A stretch of DNA of 41,818 bases from CAMPJU01 sp046566095 (GCA_046566095.1 JBKHXI010000006.1:1-41818), one strand, 5' to 3'; shown: positions 17,331 through 25,522, counted from the stretch's first letter. The notes: generated by a model from the letters alone, not told the origin. A program made the numbers and translations.

Positions 17331-18338
17331 ATGCGCGCGATCCTCCCGGCCTGCCTGGCTGCCCTGATGTCCCTGACCCTTCCCCTGCACGCCCAGCCCC
17401 GCACGGCGCTCGTGATCCACGGCGGCGCCGGCGTGATCGAGCGCGGCGCGATGACGCCGCAGGAGGAGCGGGCGGTGCGCGCCGACCTGGAACGCGCGCT
17501 CGACGCCGGGCACGCGGTGCTGGCCGCCGGCGGCAGCGCGCTGGACGCGGCCGAGGCGGCGCTGGTGATCCTCGAGGATTCGCCGCGCTTCAACGCCGGC
17601 CGCGGCGCGGTGTTCGACGCCGACGGCGGCCACCAGCTCGACGCATCGGTGATGGAGGGCCATACCCGCCGCGCCGGCGCGGTCGCCGGCGTGACCACCG
17701 TGCGCCATCCGGTGCGGCTGGCGCGCGCGGTGATGGAGCACTCCCCGCACGTGATGCTTGCCGGCCCCGGCGCCGAGGCCTTCGCCGACACCCGGCCGGA
17801 GCTGGAGCGGGTGGAGAACCGCTGGTTCGACACCCCGCACCGGCGCCGGCAGCTGGAACAGGCACGGACGCGCGAGAAGGCGCAGGCCGCGGGCCTGCCG
17901 GTCGACCTGCGCGGGGCCTACTTCGGCACGGTCGGCGCCGTGGCCCTGGACGCGCAGGGCCGCATCGCCGCGGCCACTTCCACCGGCGGCATGACCAACA
18001 AGCGCTGGAACCGGATCGGCGACGCGCCGGTGATCGGCGCCGGCACCTGGGCCGACGAGCGTTGCGGCGTGTCGGGCACCGGCTGGGGCGAGTTCTACAT
18101 CCGCGCCGCGGTCGCGCACGACATCTGCGCGCGGGTGGCCTACCGCGGCGATTCGCTGGCCGATGCCGCCGAGGAAGTCGTCAACCGCGTGGTCCCGGCG
18201 CTGGGCGGCGACGGCGGCGCGATCGCGCTGGACGCCGAGGGCAACATCGCCATGCCGTTCAACACCTCCGGCATGTATCGCGCCTGGATCCGGCCCGACG
18301 GCTCGCGCGGGGTCGCGATCTACGACGACGAAGGCTGA
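17331..18338 (+). CDS. Isoaspartyl peptidase / L-asparaginase (Ntn-hydrolase) with signal peptide
   Basis: A 335-residue precursor of the plant-type asparaginase family. The nucleophile is Thr200 in YFGTVGAVALD, the site of autocleavage into two subunits; ALVIHGGAGVIERG, NAGRGAVFDADGGHQLDASVM and TSTGGMTNKRWNRIGDAP are typical of the family. The first ~22 residues (ILPACLAALMSLTLPLHAQP) form a clear signal peptide, so I infer periplasmic or extracellular action on beta-aspartyl peptides, unlike cytoplasmic E. coli IaaA. It is divergent from a secreted protease; joint use in peptide scavenging is plausible but unproven. Confidence 0.92.
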   Translation: MRAILPACLAALMSLTLPLHAQPRTALVIHGGAGVIERGAMTPQEERAVRADLERALDAGHAVLAAGGSALDAAEAALVILEDSPRFNAGRGAVFDADGGHQLDASVMEGHTRRAGAVAGVTTVRHPVRLARAVMEHSPHVMLAGPGAEAFADTRPELERVENRWFDTPHRRRQLEQARTREKAQAAGLPVDLRGAYFGTVGAVALDAQGRIAAATSTGGMTNKRWNRIGDAPVIGAGTWADERCGVSGTGWGEFYIRAAVAHDICARVAYRGDSLADAAEEVVNRVVPALGGDGGAIALDAEGNIAMPFNTSGMYRAWIRPDGSRGVAIYDDEG

Positions 18339-18550
18339 ACCGGCCCGGCGGCAGGCGCGGCGGCGGGCTTGTGGCAAAATACGCCGCCGCCCCGCGACCC
18401 GTGGCGATCCCGGCCCGGACCACCGCAGCCATGTCCCCACTCCACCCGCCCGCGTGCGCCCGGCCGGCCGAAGCCGGCCCCGGCGCCGCATCGCCCGGGC
18501 GCCCCGGCACCGCCGGTGTCGTGCAGCCGGTCGCGGCGGCCTGAGCGCGG
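18339..18550 (+). other. Leader region upstream of dgkA
   Basis: 212 bp without a recognisable gene. It contains GGCAAAATACG at about 18372, an AT-rich patch of promoter type, and a short reading frame from ATG 18431 (or GTG 18401) to 18544 that is Pro/Ala-rich and ends 6 bp before dgkA. That frame has no ribosome site and no family I know. It could be a leader peptide or chance. Confidence 0.25.
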
Positions 18551-18931
18551 ATGGCGGACGAGACCGGCCACCTGCCGCGGCGCCCCTCGCGGATCCTGAA
18601 GGCGACCCGCTGGTCGCTGCAGGGCCTGGGCGCGGCCTGGCTGCACGAGTCCTCGTTCCGGCTGGAGGTCTACCTGTTCGCGGTGGCCGCGCCGCTGGCC
18701 TGGTGGCTGGGCGGGACGCCGGTGGAGCGGGTGCTGCTGATCGGAAGCTGCCTGTTCGTGCTGGCGGTGGAACTGGTGAACTCGGCGATCGAGGCGGTGA
18801 TCGAGCGCTACGGCGCCGAGTTCCACGCACTGGCCGGGCGCGCCAAGGACATGGGCTCGGCCGCGGTGTTCGTGGCGATGCTCAACGTGCTGCTGACCTG
18901 GGGGCTGATCCTCGGCTCCCGCTACCTGTGA
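18551..18931 (+). CDS. dgkA: Diacylglycerol kinase DgkA
   Basis: A 126-residue integral membrane kinase, close to the 122 of E. coli. It has an amphipathic N-terminus (RILKATRWSLQGLGAAW, ending in HESSFRLEV), three membrane segments, and the catalytic segment ELVNSAIEAVIERYG followed by HALAGRAKDMGSAAVF. It recycles diacylglycerol to phosphatidate in the inner membrane. It lies 33 bp before the TerC-family gene and may share its transcript. Confidence 0.95.
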   Translation: MADETGHLPRRPSRILKATRWSLQGLGAAWLHESSFRLEVYLFAVAAPLAWWLGGTPVERVLLIGSCLFVLAVELVNSAIEAVIERYGAEFHALAGRAKDMGSAAVFVAMLNVLLTWGLILGSRYL

Positions 18932-18964
18932 CCATGCCGCGATGACGGCGAGGACGACCGTTCG

Positions 18965-19708
18965 ATGGGCCTGATGGAGATGATCGCCGACCCGCAGGTG
19001 TGGATCCTGCTGGTGACCCTGAGCTCAATCGAGATCGTGCTGGGCATCGACAACCTGGTGTTCATCTCGATCGCGGTCAGCAAGCTGCCGCACGAGACCC
19101 GCGAGAAGGCCCGCAAGATCGGCATCGCGGTGGCCTGCATCACCCGGATCGCGCTGCTGCTGACCCTGGCCTGGCTGGCCGGGCTCACCTACGACCTGTT
19201 CCGGCTGTTCGGCCAGGGCATCTCGGTGCGCGACCTGGTGCTGATCCTGGGCGGGGTGTTCCTGCTGGTGAAGGGCACGATGGAGATCCGCGACCTGATC
19301 CTCGGCGAGGAGGAGGGCGCCCACGCCGAGGCCAGGGCCGTCGCCTCGTTCGGCATGGTGATCGCGCAGATCGCGGTGATCGACATCGTGTTCTCGCTGG
19401 ACTCGGTGATCGCCGCGGTCGGCATGGCCGGCGAGTACGTGCCGGTGATGGTGATCGCGATCCTGGCGGCGGTGGCGGTGATGCTGCTGGCGGCGCGCCC
19501 GCTGGGCCAGTTCATCGACCGCAACCCGACGATCAAGATGCTGGCGCTGGCCTTCATCGTGCTGATCGGCGCCTACCTGACGGCCGAGGGCTTCGACCTG
19601 CACATCCCGAAGGGCTACATCTACGGGGCGATGGGCTTCTCGGCGCTGGTGGAGGTGCTCAACCTGCTGGCCAAGCGCAGGGCCCAGCTGCGGCGCCCGT
19701 CGGAGTAG
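18965..19708 (+). CDS. TerC-family integral membrane protein
   Basis: A 247-residue protein with about seven membrane segments. The two acidic in-membrane motifs of the family are present: EIVLGIDNLVFISI near the start and DIVFSLDSVIAA near the middle. TerC relatives have been linked to tellurite resistance and to manganese export during protein secretion; the YgdQ-like subgroup here has no firmly known substrate. ATG 18965 and ATG 18974 are both possible. It is followed by lgt after 66 bp. Confidence 0.88.
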   Translation: MGLMEMIADPQVWILLVTLSSIEIVLGIDNLVFISIAVSKLPHETREKARKIGIAVACITRIALLLTLAWLAGLTYDLFRLFGQGISVRDLVLILGGVFLLVKGTMEIRDLILGEEEGAHAEARAVASFGMVIAQIAVIDIVFSLDSVIAAVGMAGEYVPVMVIAILAAVAVMLLAARPLGQFIDRNPTIKMLALAFIVLIGAYLTAEGFDLHIPKGYIYGAMGFSALVEVLNLLAKRRAQLRRPSE

Positions 19709-19774
19709 GCCGGGCGGGCAGGGCGGCGCCGCGCTGGGGCACAATGGCCGCCGACGCAAGCACCGGGGACACGC

Positions 19775-20665
19775 ATGTACCTGCACCAGATCGACCCGAT
19801 CGCGCTCGCGCTCGGCCCGGTCCAGATCCACTGGTACGGGGTGATGTACGCCCTGGCCTTCGCCAGCGCCTGGTTCCTCGGCCGGCACCGGGTGCGCGCC
19901 GGCCGCCTGCCCGGGGTCGACGAGAACGCCTTCGGCGACCTGGCCTTCTACGGGATGCTGGGCGTGGTGCTGGGCGGGCGCATCGGCTACGTGCTGTTCT
20001 ACGCCTTCGGCGACTTCCTCCGCGACCCCGTGATGCTGTTCAGGGTCTGGGAGGGCGGCATGAGCTTCCACGGCGGCCTGCTCGGGGTGCTGGCGGCGGG
20101 CTGGTGGTGGTCGCGCCGGCAGCGCCTGCACTTCTTCGACACGGTCGATTTCGTCGCGCCGCTGGTGCCGGCCGGGCTGGGCCTGGGACGGCTGGGCAAC
20201 TGGATCGGCGGCGAGCTCTGGGGCAAGCCCACCGGCGGCGACTGGGGCGTGGTGTTCCCGCGCGCGCTGCCGCCGGAGTTGGCGATGCTCGACCCGGCCG
20301 TCCTGCGCGCCGAATTCGAGGCCGGGGGCCTGGCGCAGTTCGCGCGCCATCCCTCGCAGCTGTACCAGGTCGCGCTCGAGGGCGTGCTGCTGTTCGCCGT
20401 GCTGTGGTGGTTCTCGCGCAGGCCGCGGCCGCGCTACGCGGTCGCCGGCCTGTTCGCGCTGCTGTACGGCCTGTTCCGGTTCGCGGTCGAGTTCGTGCGC
20501 GAGCCCGACGCCCACATCGGCTACCTGGCCTTCGGCTGGCTCACCATGGGCCAGCTGCTGAGCCTGCCGCTGGTGGCGCTGGGGCTGGTCCTGCTGTGGC
20601 TGTCGCGCCGCGCGCCGACCGTGCAGCCGCGGCCGGCGCCGGCGGCGGAGTCAGGCGCCGCATGA
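19775..20665 (+). CDS. lgt: Prolipoprotein diacylglyceryl transferase Lgt
   Basis: A 296-residue, seven-segment membrane enzyme that attaches diacylglycerol to the lipobox Cys. Key motifs are present: HWYGVMYALAF, GGRIGYVLFY, WEGGMSFHGGLLG, the signature region LGLGRLGNWIGGELWGKPT, and HPSQLYQVALEG. A CACAAT-type hexamer lies ~30 bp before ATG 19775 and may be a -10. The stop overlaps an out-of-place ATGAGGC copy related to the thyA start. Confidence 0.95.
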   Translation: MYLHQIDPIALALGPVQIHWYGVMYALAFASAWFLGRHRVRAGRLPGVDENAFGDLAFYGMLGVVLGGRIGYVLFYAFGDFLRDPVMLFRVWEGGMSFHGGLLGVLAAGWWWSRRQRLHFFDTVDFVAPLVPAGLGLGRLGNWIGGELWGKPTGGDWGVVFPRALPPELAMLDPAVLRAEFEAGGLAQFARHPSQLYQVALEGVLLFAVLWWFSRRPRPRYAVAGLFALLYGLFRFAVEFVREPDAHIGYLAFGWLTMGQLLSLPLVALGLVLLWLSRRAPTVQPRPAPAAESGAA

Positions 20666-20711
20666 GGCGGTACCTGATGGGGCGATCTCGATGAGGCGAT
20701 CCCGATGAGGC
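20662..20711 (+). repeat. Triplicated ATGAGGC motif at the lgt-thyA junction
   Basis: ATGAGGC occurs at 20662, 20691 and 20705. The last two head a 14-bp tandem repeat (GCGATCTCGATGAG then GCGATCCCGATGAG), and the first is followed by GGTACCTGA, resembling the thyA start ATGAGGCAGTACCTCGA. It looks like a small local duplication of the thyA translation start. Confidence 0.6.
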
Positions 20712-21499
20712 AGTACCTCGACCTGCTGCGGCACGTGCTCGAGCACGGCACCGGGAAGGACGACCGTACCGGCACCGGCACCCGCAGCGTGTTCGGCTGG
20801 CAGATGCGCTTCGACCTGGCCGAGGGCTTCCCGCTGGTCACCACCAAGAAACTGCACCTGCGCTCGATCGTGCACGAGCTGCTGTGGTTCCTGCGCGGGG
20901 AGACCAACGTCGCTTACCTGCGCGAGAACAGGGTCACGATCTGGGACGAATGGGCCGACGCCGACGGCGAGCTCGGCCCGGTCTACGGCAAGCAGTGGCG
21001 GCGCTGGGCCGGTACGGACGGCAGCGAGATCGACCAGATGCGCCGTGTGGTCGAGGAGATCCGGCGCAACCCGGATTCGCGCCGCCTGATCGTCAGCGCG
21101 TGGAACGTGGCCGAGCTGCCCAAGATGGCGCTGATGCCCTGCCACACCCTGTTCCAGTTCTACGTCGCAGGCGGGAAACTGAGCTGCCAGCTGTACCAGC
21201 GCAGCGGCGACGTGTTCCTCGGGGTGCCGTTCAACATCGCCAGCTACGCGCTGCTCACCCACATGGTGGCGCAGGTCACGGGCTTGCGGGTGGGCGAATT
21301 CGTGCACACCCTCGGCGATGCGCACCTGTATTCCAACCACCTGGCGCAGGCGCGCGAGCAACTGGCGCGCGCGCCGCGGCCGCTGCCGCGGCTGCGGCTC
21401 AATCCCGAGGTGACCGACCTGTTCGCCTTCCGCTTCGAGGACATCGCCATCGAGGGCTACGACCCGCACCCGGCGATCCGCGCGCCGGTGGCGGTATGA
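20705..21499 (+). CDS. thyA: Thymidylate synthase ThyA
   Basis: 264 residues, the same length as E. coli ThyA. The catalytic cysteine is Cys146 in LMPCHTLFQFYV; DDRTGTGTRSVFG, the folate/dUMP-binding segments SCQLYQRSGDVFLGVPFNIASY and the C-terminal IRAPVAV are intact. It makes dTMP from dUMP using methylene-tetrahydrofolate, yielding dihydrofolate that the following FolA reduces. The folA start lies 10 bp downstream, so the two form a functional and probably transcriptional pair. Confidence 0.97.
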   Translation: MRQYLDLLRHVLEHGTGKDDRTGTGTRSVFGWQMRFDLAEGFPLVTTKKLHLRSIVHELLWFLRGETNVAYLRENRVTIWDEWADADGELGPVYGKQWRRWAGTDGSEIDQMRRVVEEIRRNPDSRRLIVSAWNVAELPKMALMPCHTLFQFYVAGGKLSCQLYQRSGDVFLGVPFNIASYALLTHMVAQVTGLRVGEFVHTLGDAHLYSNHLAQAREQLARAPRPLPRLRLNPEVTDLFAFRFEDIAIEGYDPHPAIRAPVAV

Positions 21500-21509
21500 G
21501 CCCGGCGCG

Positions 21510-22010
21510 GTGACCGAGCTGGCGCTGATCGCCGCGCTCGACCGCGCCTTCGCCATCGGCCGCGGCAACGCGCTGCCCTGGCGGCTGCCGGACGACCTGG
21601 CGCGGTTCAAGGCACTGACCGGCAGCGCGCCGATCCTGATGGGGCGGCGCACCGCCGAATCGCTCGGCCGGGCGCTGCCGGGGCGCCGCAACCTGGTGCT
21701 GACGCGCGGCGGGCGGACGCCGTTCGCCGGCATGGAGGCGGTGGCCTCGTTGCCGGAAGCGCTGGCCCTGGCGGCGGCGGAACCGACCCTGTGGGTGATC
21801 GGCGGCGGCGAGGTCTACGCGCTGTGCCTGCCGCAGGCCACGCGCATGCACCTGACCCATGTCGACACCGCGGTCGCGGACGCCGACGCGCATTTCCCGC
21901 GCTTCGATGCCCGCGTCTGGGTGGTGGTGGCGCGCGAGCCGCACCCGGCGGACGCGCGCCACGCGCATGCGTTCGAATTCGTGGACTATCGGCGCGCGGG
22001 TGGCGGATAG
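21510..22010 (+). CDS. folA: Dihydrofolate reductase FolA
   Basis: A 166-residue DHFR beginning at GTG 21510. Motifs: ALDRAFAIGRGNALPWRLPDD with the catalytic acid at Asp29, ILMGRRTAESLGRALPGRRN, and the NADPH-binding IGGGEVYALCLP. The C-terminus holds HAFEFVDY, typical of the family. It regenerates tetrahydrofolate for ThyA. Convergent with apaH; the facing folA/apaH arrangement is also seen in E. coli. The stop runs straight into a block of GTAG repeats. Confidence 0.95.
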   Translation: MTELALIAALDRAFAIGRGNALPWRLPDDLARFKALTGSAPILMGRRTAESLGRALPGRRNLVLTRGGRTPFAGMEAVASLPEALALAAAEPTLWVIGGGEVYALCLPQATRMHLTHVDTAVADADAHFPRFDARVWVVVAREPHPADARHAHAFEFVDYRRAGGG

Positions 22011-22027
22011 GGCGCGGCCGTACCCGC

Positions 22028-22057
22028 GTGGGCCTCGCGCCCGAGGGGCGCTCCTAC
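22028..22057. repeat. GTAG-type REP element, unit 1 (inverted)
   Basis: GTGGGCCTCGCGCCCGAGGG followed by GCGCTCCTAC; on the complement it starts GTAGGAGCGCC. It differs by one base from the unit at 22161 and heads a three-unit cluster between folA and apaH. Confidence 0.8.
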
Positions 22058-22118
22058 GGGGGTACGGCGGTGGCGGTGCGGGTCTTGACCCGCGATGGAG
22101 CCGCCGACGCGGCGTTGC

Positions 22119-22150
22119 GTAGGAGCGGGCCTTGCCCGCGATCGGCGCGA
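22119..22150. repeat. GTAG-type REP element, unit 2
   Basis: GTAGGAGCGGGCCTTGCCCG followed by CGATCGGCGC. The GCGGGC-CTT-GCCCGC hairpin after the GTAG head is the classic REP shape. It points opposite to units 1 and 3. A decayed relative (GCGGGTCTTGACCCGCGAT) lies at about 22078-22096. Confidence 0.8.
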
Positions 22151-22160
22151 CGTATCCGGC

Positions 22161-22190
22161 GTGGGCATCGCGCCCGAGGGGCGCTCCTAC
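22161..22190. repeat. GTAG-type REP element, unit 3, containing the apaH stop codon
   Basis: GTGGGCATCGCGCCCGAGGG followed by GCGCTCCTAC. The GTAG head of this inverted unit supplies the TAG stop of apaH (22187-22189 on the complement). Confidence 0.8.
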
Positions 22191-23080
22191 GGGGCGCGGC
22201 TGCCCTGCGGGCGCCGGCGCCGGCGCGCGCGCTTGCGGGTGGCGGGCGGCTGCGCCGGCACGTCGCGCCCGGGCACTTGCACCACCCGCAGTTCGTCGGT
22301 GTCCAGCTGCAGCGCGGTCAGCCTGCCGCCCCAGACCGCGCCGGTATCGATCGCGTGCACGCCGTGGCCGATGAACAGGCCCAGCGTCGACCAGTGGCCG
22401 CAGACGATCCGCAGGTCGCGCTCGGCGCGGCCGGGCACGCAGTACCAGGGGTACAGGCCCGGCTGCTGGGTGCCCGGCGCGCCCTTCTCCTCGAACGCGA
22501 TCCGGCCCTTCGGCGAGCAGTAGCGCAGGCGGGTGAACACGTTGATGATCGCGCGCAGGCGCTCGGTGCCGGCCAGCCGCGGCGACCATGCCGGCTGGTC
22601 GCCGTACATGTTGCGCAGCAGCTTGCCGCGCGTCTCCGCGTCGCGCAGCCTGGCCTCGACCTCGCGCGCATGCTTTTCGGCCAGCTGGGTGGTCCATTTC
22701 GGCGCAAGGCCGGCATGCACCATCATCCAGCCCAGGTCGCGATCCAGGTGCAGCAGCCCGCGGCCGCGCAGCCAGTCGAGCAGGACGTCGCGGTCCTCGG
22801 CGAACAGCACCCGCTGCAGGTCGGGATTCACCCGGCGCTGCTCGTCTGGGCTGCGCTCGGCGATCGCCAGCAGCGACAGGTCGTGGTTGCCCAGCACCAC
22901 CTCGCTGCTGTCGCGCAGCGAATGCACCAGGCGCAGGGTCTCCAGCGATTCCCCGCCGCGGTTGACCAGGTCGCCGCAGAACCACAGGCGGTCGCGCGCG
23001 GGGTCGAAGGCGATGCGTTCGAGCAGCCGCTGCAGCGGGTCCAGGCAGCCCTGCAGGTCGCCGATCGCCCAGACGCTCAT
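22187..23080 (-). CDS. apaH: Symmetrical bis(5'-nucleosyl)-tetraphosphatase ApaH
   Basis: A 297-residue metallophosphatase that splits Ap4A into two ADP. Motifs: GDLQGCLDPLQRLL, CGDLVNRG, VLGNHDLSLLA, MMVHAGLAPKW and the C-terminal GHWSTLGLF with GAVWGGRLTAL. The last ~25 residues are strongly basic (RKRARRRRRP), longer than the usual family end, and the stop codon lies in a REP element. Starts 66 bp after apaG on the same strand. Confidence 0.95.
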   Translation of the reverse strand: MSVWAIGDLQGCLDPLQRLLERIAFDPARDRLWFCGDLVNRGGESLETLRLVHSLRDSSEVVLGNHDLSLLAIAERSPDEQRRVNPDLQRVLFAEDRDVLLDWLRGRGLLHLDRDLGWMMVHAGLAPKWTTQLAEKHAREVEARLRDAETRGKLLRNMYGDQPAWSPRLAGTERLRAIINVFTRLRYCSPKGRIAFEEKGAPGTQQPGLYPWYCVPGRAERDLRIVCGHWSTLGLFIGHGVHAIDTGAVWGGRLTALQLDTDELRVVQVPGRDVPAQPPATRKRARRRRRPQGSRAP

Positions 23081-23146
23081 CGCCGCGGCCCCCGGGCCGG
23101 GCGCTGGCTGGGCGGCTCCAGGCGCGATTCCATGCGTGCTTCCCGG

Positions 23147-23530
23147 CTAGTGCAGCGTGCGCGGCACGGTCAGGGTGAACGGCGGGATCGCCGCGTCGAA
23201 GCGGGTGCCGTCGTCGGCCAGCATCTCGTAGCGGCCCTCCATGGTGCCCAGGTCGGTCTCCAGGACCGCGCCGGAGGTGTACTGGAAGGCCTCGCCCGGC
23301 TGCAGCCAGGGCTGTTCGCCGACCACGCCCTCGCCGTCGACCTGCTCGACCTTGCCGTTGGCGTCGGTGATCACCCAGTGCCGCCCGAGCAGGCGCGCGG
23401 CGACGTTGCCGGCGTTGCGGATGCGGATGGTGTAGGCGAAGACGTAGCGGTCGCGTTCCGGCTCGGACTGGTCGTCCAGGTAGCGGGTCGCCACGTCGAT
23501 CGCGAGCGCGTACTCGGGCGTGTCGGTCAT
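23147..23530 (-). CDS. apaG: Co2+/Mg2+ efflux protein ApaG
   Basis: A 127-residue beta-sandwich ApaG domain protein, the standard length. Typical segments: YVFAYTIRIRNAG, LLGRHWVITDANGK, VVGEQPWLQPGEAFQYTSG and GTMEGRYEM. Biochemical function is not well settled despite its database name. It lies in the conserved order rsmA-apaG-apaH, but here a 180-bp gap holding a palindromic repeat separates it from rsmA. Confidence 0.95.
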   Translation of the reverse strand: MTDTPEYALAIDVATRYLDDQSEPERDRYVFAYTIRIRNAGNVAARLLGRHWVITDANGKVEQVDGEGVVGEQPWLQPGEAFQYTSGAVLETDLGTMEGRYEMLADDGTRFDAAIPPFTLTVPRTLH

Positions 23531-23626
23531 GCGCCGCAGTGTACGGGGTCGGCGTGAATGCGGAGTACGCGGGAAGGGGGCACCCGATCGGGAATCGGGA
23601 GCAGGGGTGCCTGGATCCGGGGAACT

Positions 23627-23704
23627 GTCGTCCCGAGCGAAGCGAGGGATCTGCTCTTGCTCTTCGACGCGGAAAAGCCGGTCCCTCGCTGCGTTCGGGA
23701 CGAC
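23627..23704. repeat. Palindromic repeat family A, complete unit inside the rsmA-apaG gap
   Basis: Left arm GTCGTCCCGAGCGAAGCGAG continuing GGATC; right arm, read on the complement, GTCGTCCCGAACGCAGCGAG continuing GGACC. The ~25-bp arms differ at only a few bases and surround ~28 bp of unrelated spacer. It lies inside what is otherwise one minus-strand gene run. Confidence 0.85.
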
Positions 23705-23710
23705 AGGGCG

Positions 23711-24544
23711 CTAGCGACCGGCCTCGCCCGGGATGTTCGCCAGGCGCACGAAATCGGCGACGGACAGCTGCTCGGCGCGCGCGTCGGGGCGCACCCCCGC
23801 CGCCTCGATGAGCGCGGCCCCGGCCACCGTCGCCAGCGCGTTGCGCAGGGTCTTGCGGCGCTGGCCGAAGGCGGCCCGCACCACCGCGGCGAAGCGCCGC
23901 GGGTCGCGGATGCCGACCGTTTCCGGGGTCCGCGGCACCAGCCGCACCACCGCCGAATCGACCTTCGGTGGCGGCCGGAACGCGCCCGGCGCCACCCGGA
24001 ACAGCGAGGTCACCTCGCAGTACGCCTGCAGCATCACGCTCAGCCGGCCGTAGACCTTGCCGCCCGGGGCGGCGGCCATCCGCTCGACCACCTCGCGCTG
24101 CAGCATGAAATGCATGTCGACGATGGCCGCGGCGTGGTCCAGGGCGTGGAACAGGATCGGCGAGGACAGGTTGTAGGGCAGGTTGCCGACCAGGCGGATC
24201 CGGCCGTCCGGCGACAGCTCGCGCGCCAGCGCGCCCAGGTCCACGTCGAGGACGTCGCCCGGCACGATGCGCAGGTCGCCGTGGGCGCGCGCGGCCGCGG
24301 CCAGCGGCGCCAGCAGGTCGCGGTCGAACTCGATCGCGGTCAGCGCGCCGTGGCGCTGCAGCAGCGGGAAGGTCAGCGCGCCCTGGCCGGGGCCGATCTC
24401 GACCAGGGCGTCGCCGGGCGCGGGATCGACCGCCTGCACGATCCGCTCGACCACGCCGCGCTCGTGCAGGAAATGCTGGCCGAGGTGCTTCTTGGCGCGC
24501 GCCCGGAAGCCCTCGCCGCCGCGCGCCGGGCGGGGCCGGCTCAT
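23711..24544 (-). CDS. rsmA: 16S rRNA (adenine(1518/1519)-N6)-dimethyltransferase RsmA/KsgA
   Basis: A 277-residue methyltransferase. KKHLGQHFL near the N-terminus, SAM motif VEIGPGQGALT, the acidic IEFD at motif II, the catalytic NLPYNLSSPI, and the C-terminal AFGQRRKTLRNAL identify KsgA. It dimethylates two adenines in helix 45 of 16S rRNA as a late assembly check. ATG 24544 overlaps the pdxA stop by 4 bp (ATGA), supporting this start over longer in-frame extensions. Confidence 0.96.
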   Translation of the reverse strand: MSRPRPARGGEGFRARAKKHLGQHFLHERGVVERIVQAVDPAPGDALVEIGPGQGALTFPLLQRHGALTAIEFDRDLLAPLAAAARAHGDLRIVPGDVLDVDLGALARELSPDGRIRLVGNLPYNLSSPILFHALDHAAAIVDMHFMLQREVVERMAAAPGGKVYGRLSVMLQAYCEVTSLFRVAPGAFRPPPKVDSAVVRLVPRTPETVGIRDPRRFAAVVRAAFGQRRKTLRNALATVAGAALIEAAGVRPDARAEQLSVADFVRLANIPGEAGR

Positions 24545-25518
24545 CCGGCGCGGCGCGCGGCCAGGCGCGCGCACAGGTCGACCGCGGCCAGCAGGCTCGA
24601 CGGATCGGCGCTGCCGCGCCCGGCCAGTTCCAGCGCGGTGCCGTGGTCGACCGCTACCCGCGGGTAGGGCAGGCCCAGGGTCAGGTTGACCGCGCGCTCG
24701 AAGCCGCTGTACTTGAGCACCGGCAGGCCCTGGTCGTGGTACATCGCCAGCACCGCGTCGAAGCGGCGCAGCCGGGCCGGCAGGAAGGCGGTGTCGGCCG
24801 GCAGCGGGCCGGCCAGGTCCATGCCCCCGGCGCGCAGCGATTCGAGCACCGGCGCGATCACCTCGATCTCCTCGCGGCCCAGGTGGCCTTCCTCGCCGGC
24901 ATGCGGATTGAGGCCGAGCACGGCGATGGCCGGGGCGGCGATGCCGAACTCGGCGCGCAGGGCGGCGTGGACGATGCGCAGGCAGCGCTCGAGCACGGCC
25001 GGCGTGATCGCGTCGGGCACCGCGCGCAGCGGCAGGTGGGTGGTCGCCAGCGCCACCCGGGCCACGTCGTTGGCCAGCATCATCACCACTTCGCGGCCGG
25101 CATGGCGGGCCAGCAGCTCGGTGGTGCCGGTGTAGGCGATGCCGCCGGCGTTGATCGCGGCCTTGTGGAACGGGCCGGTCACCATGCCCGCGCAGTCGCC
25201 GCCGATGCAGGCGTCGGCGGCCGCGTGCAGCGCGGCGACCAGGGAGGCGGCGTTGCCCGGATCCGGGCGGCCGAAGCCCGTGGCCACGGCATGCGGCACC
25301 GGCTGCAGCGGCAGGTCGCCCGGCCGTGCGGGGCGGGCCCCGGGCGCCAGCGCGCGGAACGGCAGGCCGAGGGCGTCGGCCGCGCGTGCGAGCGCGTCGG
25401 GATCGGCGAAGGCCAGCAGCCGGCAGTCGCCGCGCGGGCGCTGCACCAGTCGCACGCACAGCTCCGGCCCGACGCCGGCCGGTTCGCCCGGCACCAGCGC
25501 CAGCCGGGGCGGACGCAT
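24541..25518 (-). CDS. pdxA: 4-hydroxythreonine-4-phosphate dehydrogenase PdxA
   Basis: A 325-residue NAD-dependent dehydrogenase of pyridoxal phosphate synthesis. GEPAGVGPEL, VTGPFHKAAINAGG, YTGTTELLARHAG, GLNPHAGEEGHLG, AMYHDQGLPVLKY and the late VDHGTALELAGRGSADPSS cover the substrate- and metal-binding residues. Length matches E. coli PdxA (~329). It begins 4 bp beyond the surA stop. Confidence 0.96.
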   Translation of the reverse strand: MRPPRLALVPGEPAGVGPELCVRLVQRPRGDCRLLAFADPDALARAADALGLPFRALAPGARPARPGDLPLQPVPHAVATGFGRPDPGNAASLVAALHAAADACIGGDCAGMVTGPFHKAAINAGGIAYTGTTELLARHAGREVVMMLANDVARVALATTHLPLRAVPDAITPAVLERCLRIVHAALRAEFGIAAPAIAVLGLNPHAGEEGHLGREEIEVIAPVLESLRAGGMDLAGPLPADTAFLPARLRRFDAVLAMYHDQGLPVLKYSGFERAVNLTLGLPYPRVAVDHGTALELAGRGSADPSSLLAAVDLCARLAARRAG

Positions 25519-25522
25519 GGGG

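Noticed and set aside
18401..18544. Short Pro/Ala-rich frame just before dgkA as a gene
   Set aside because: No ribosome site, no family and unremarkable composition for this GC content. Kept only as a note in the dgkA leader region.
23531..23710. Possible small RNA or gene in the rsmA-apaG gap
   Set aside because: The only structure is the palindromic repeat at 23627-23704; no promoter-terminator pair was seen.
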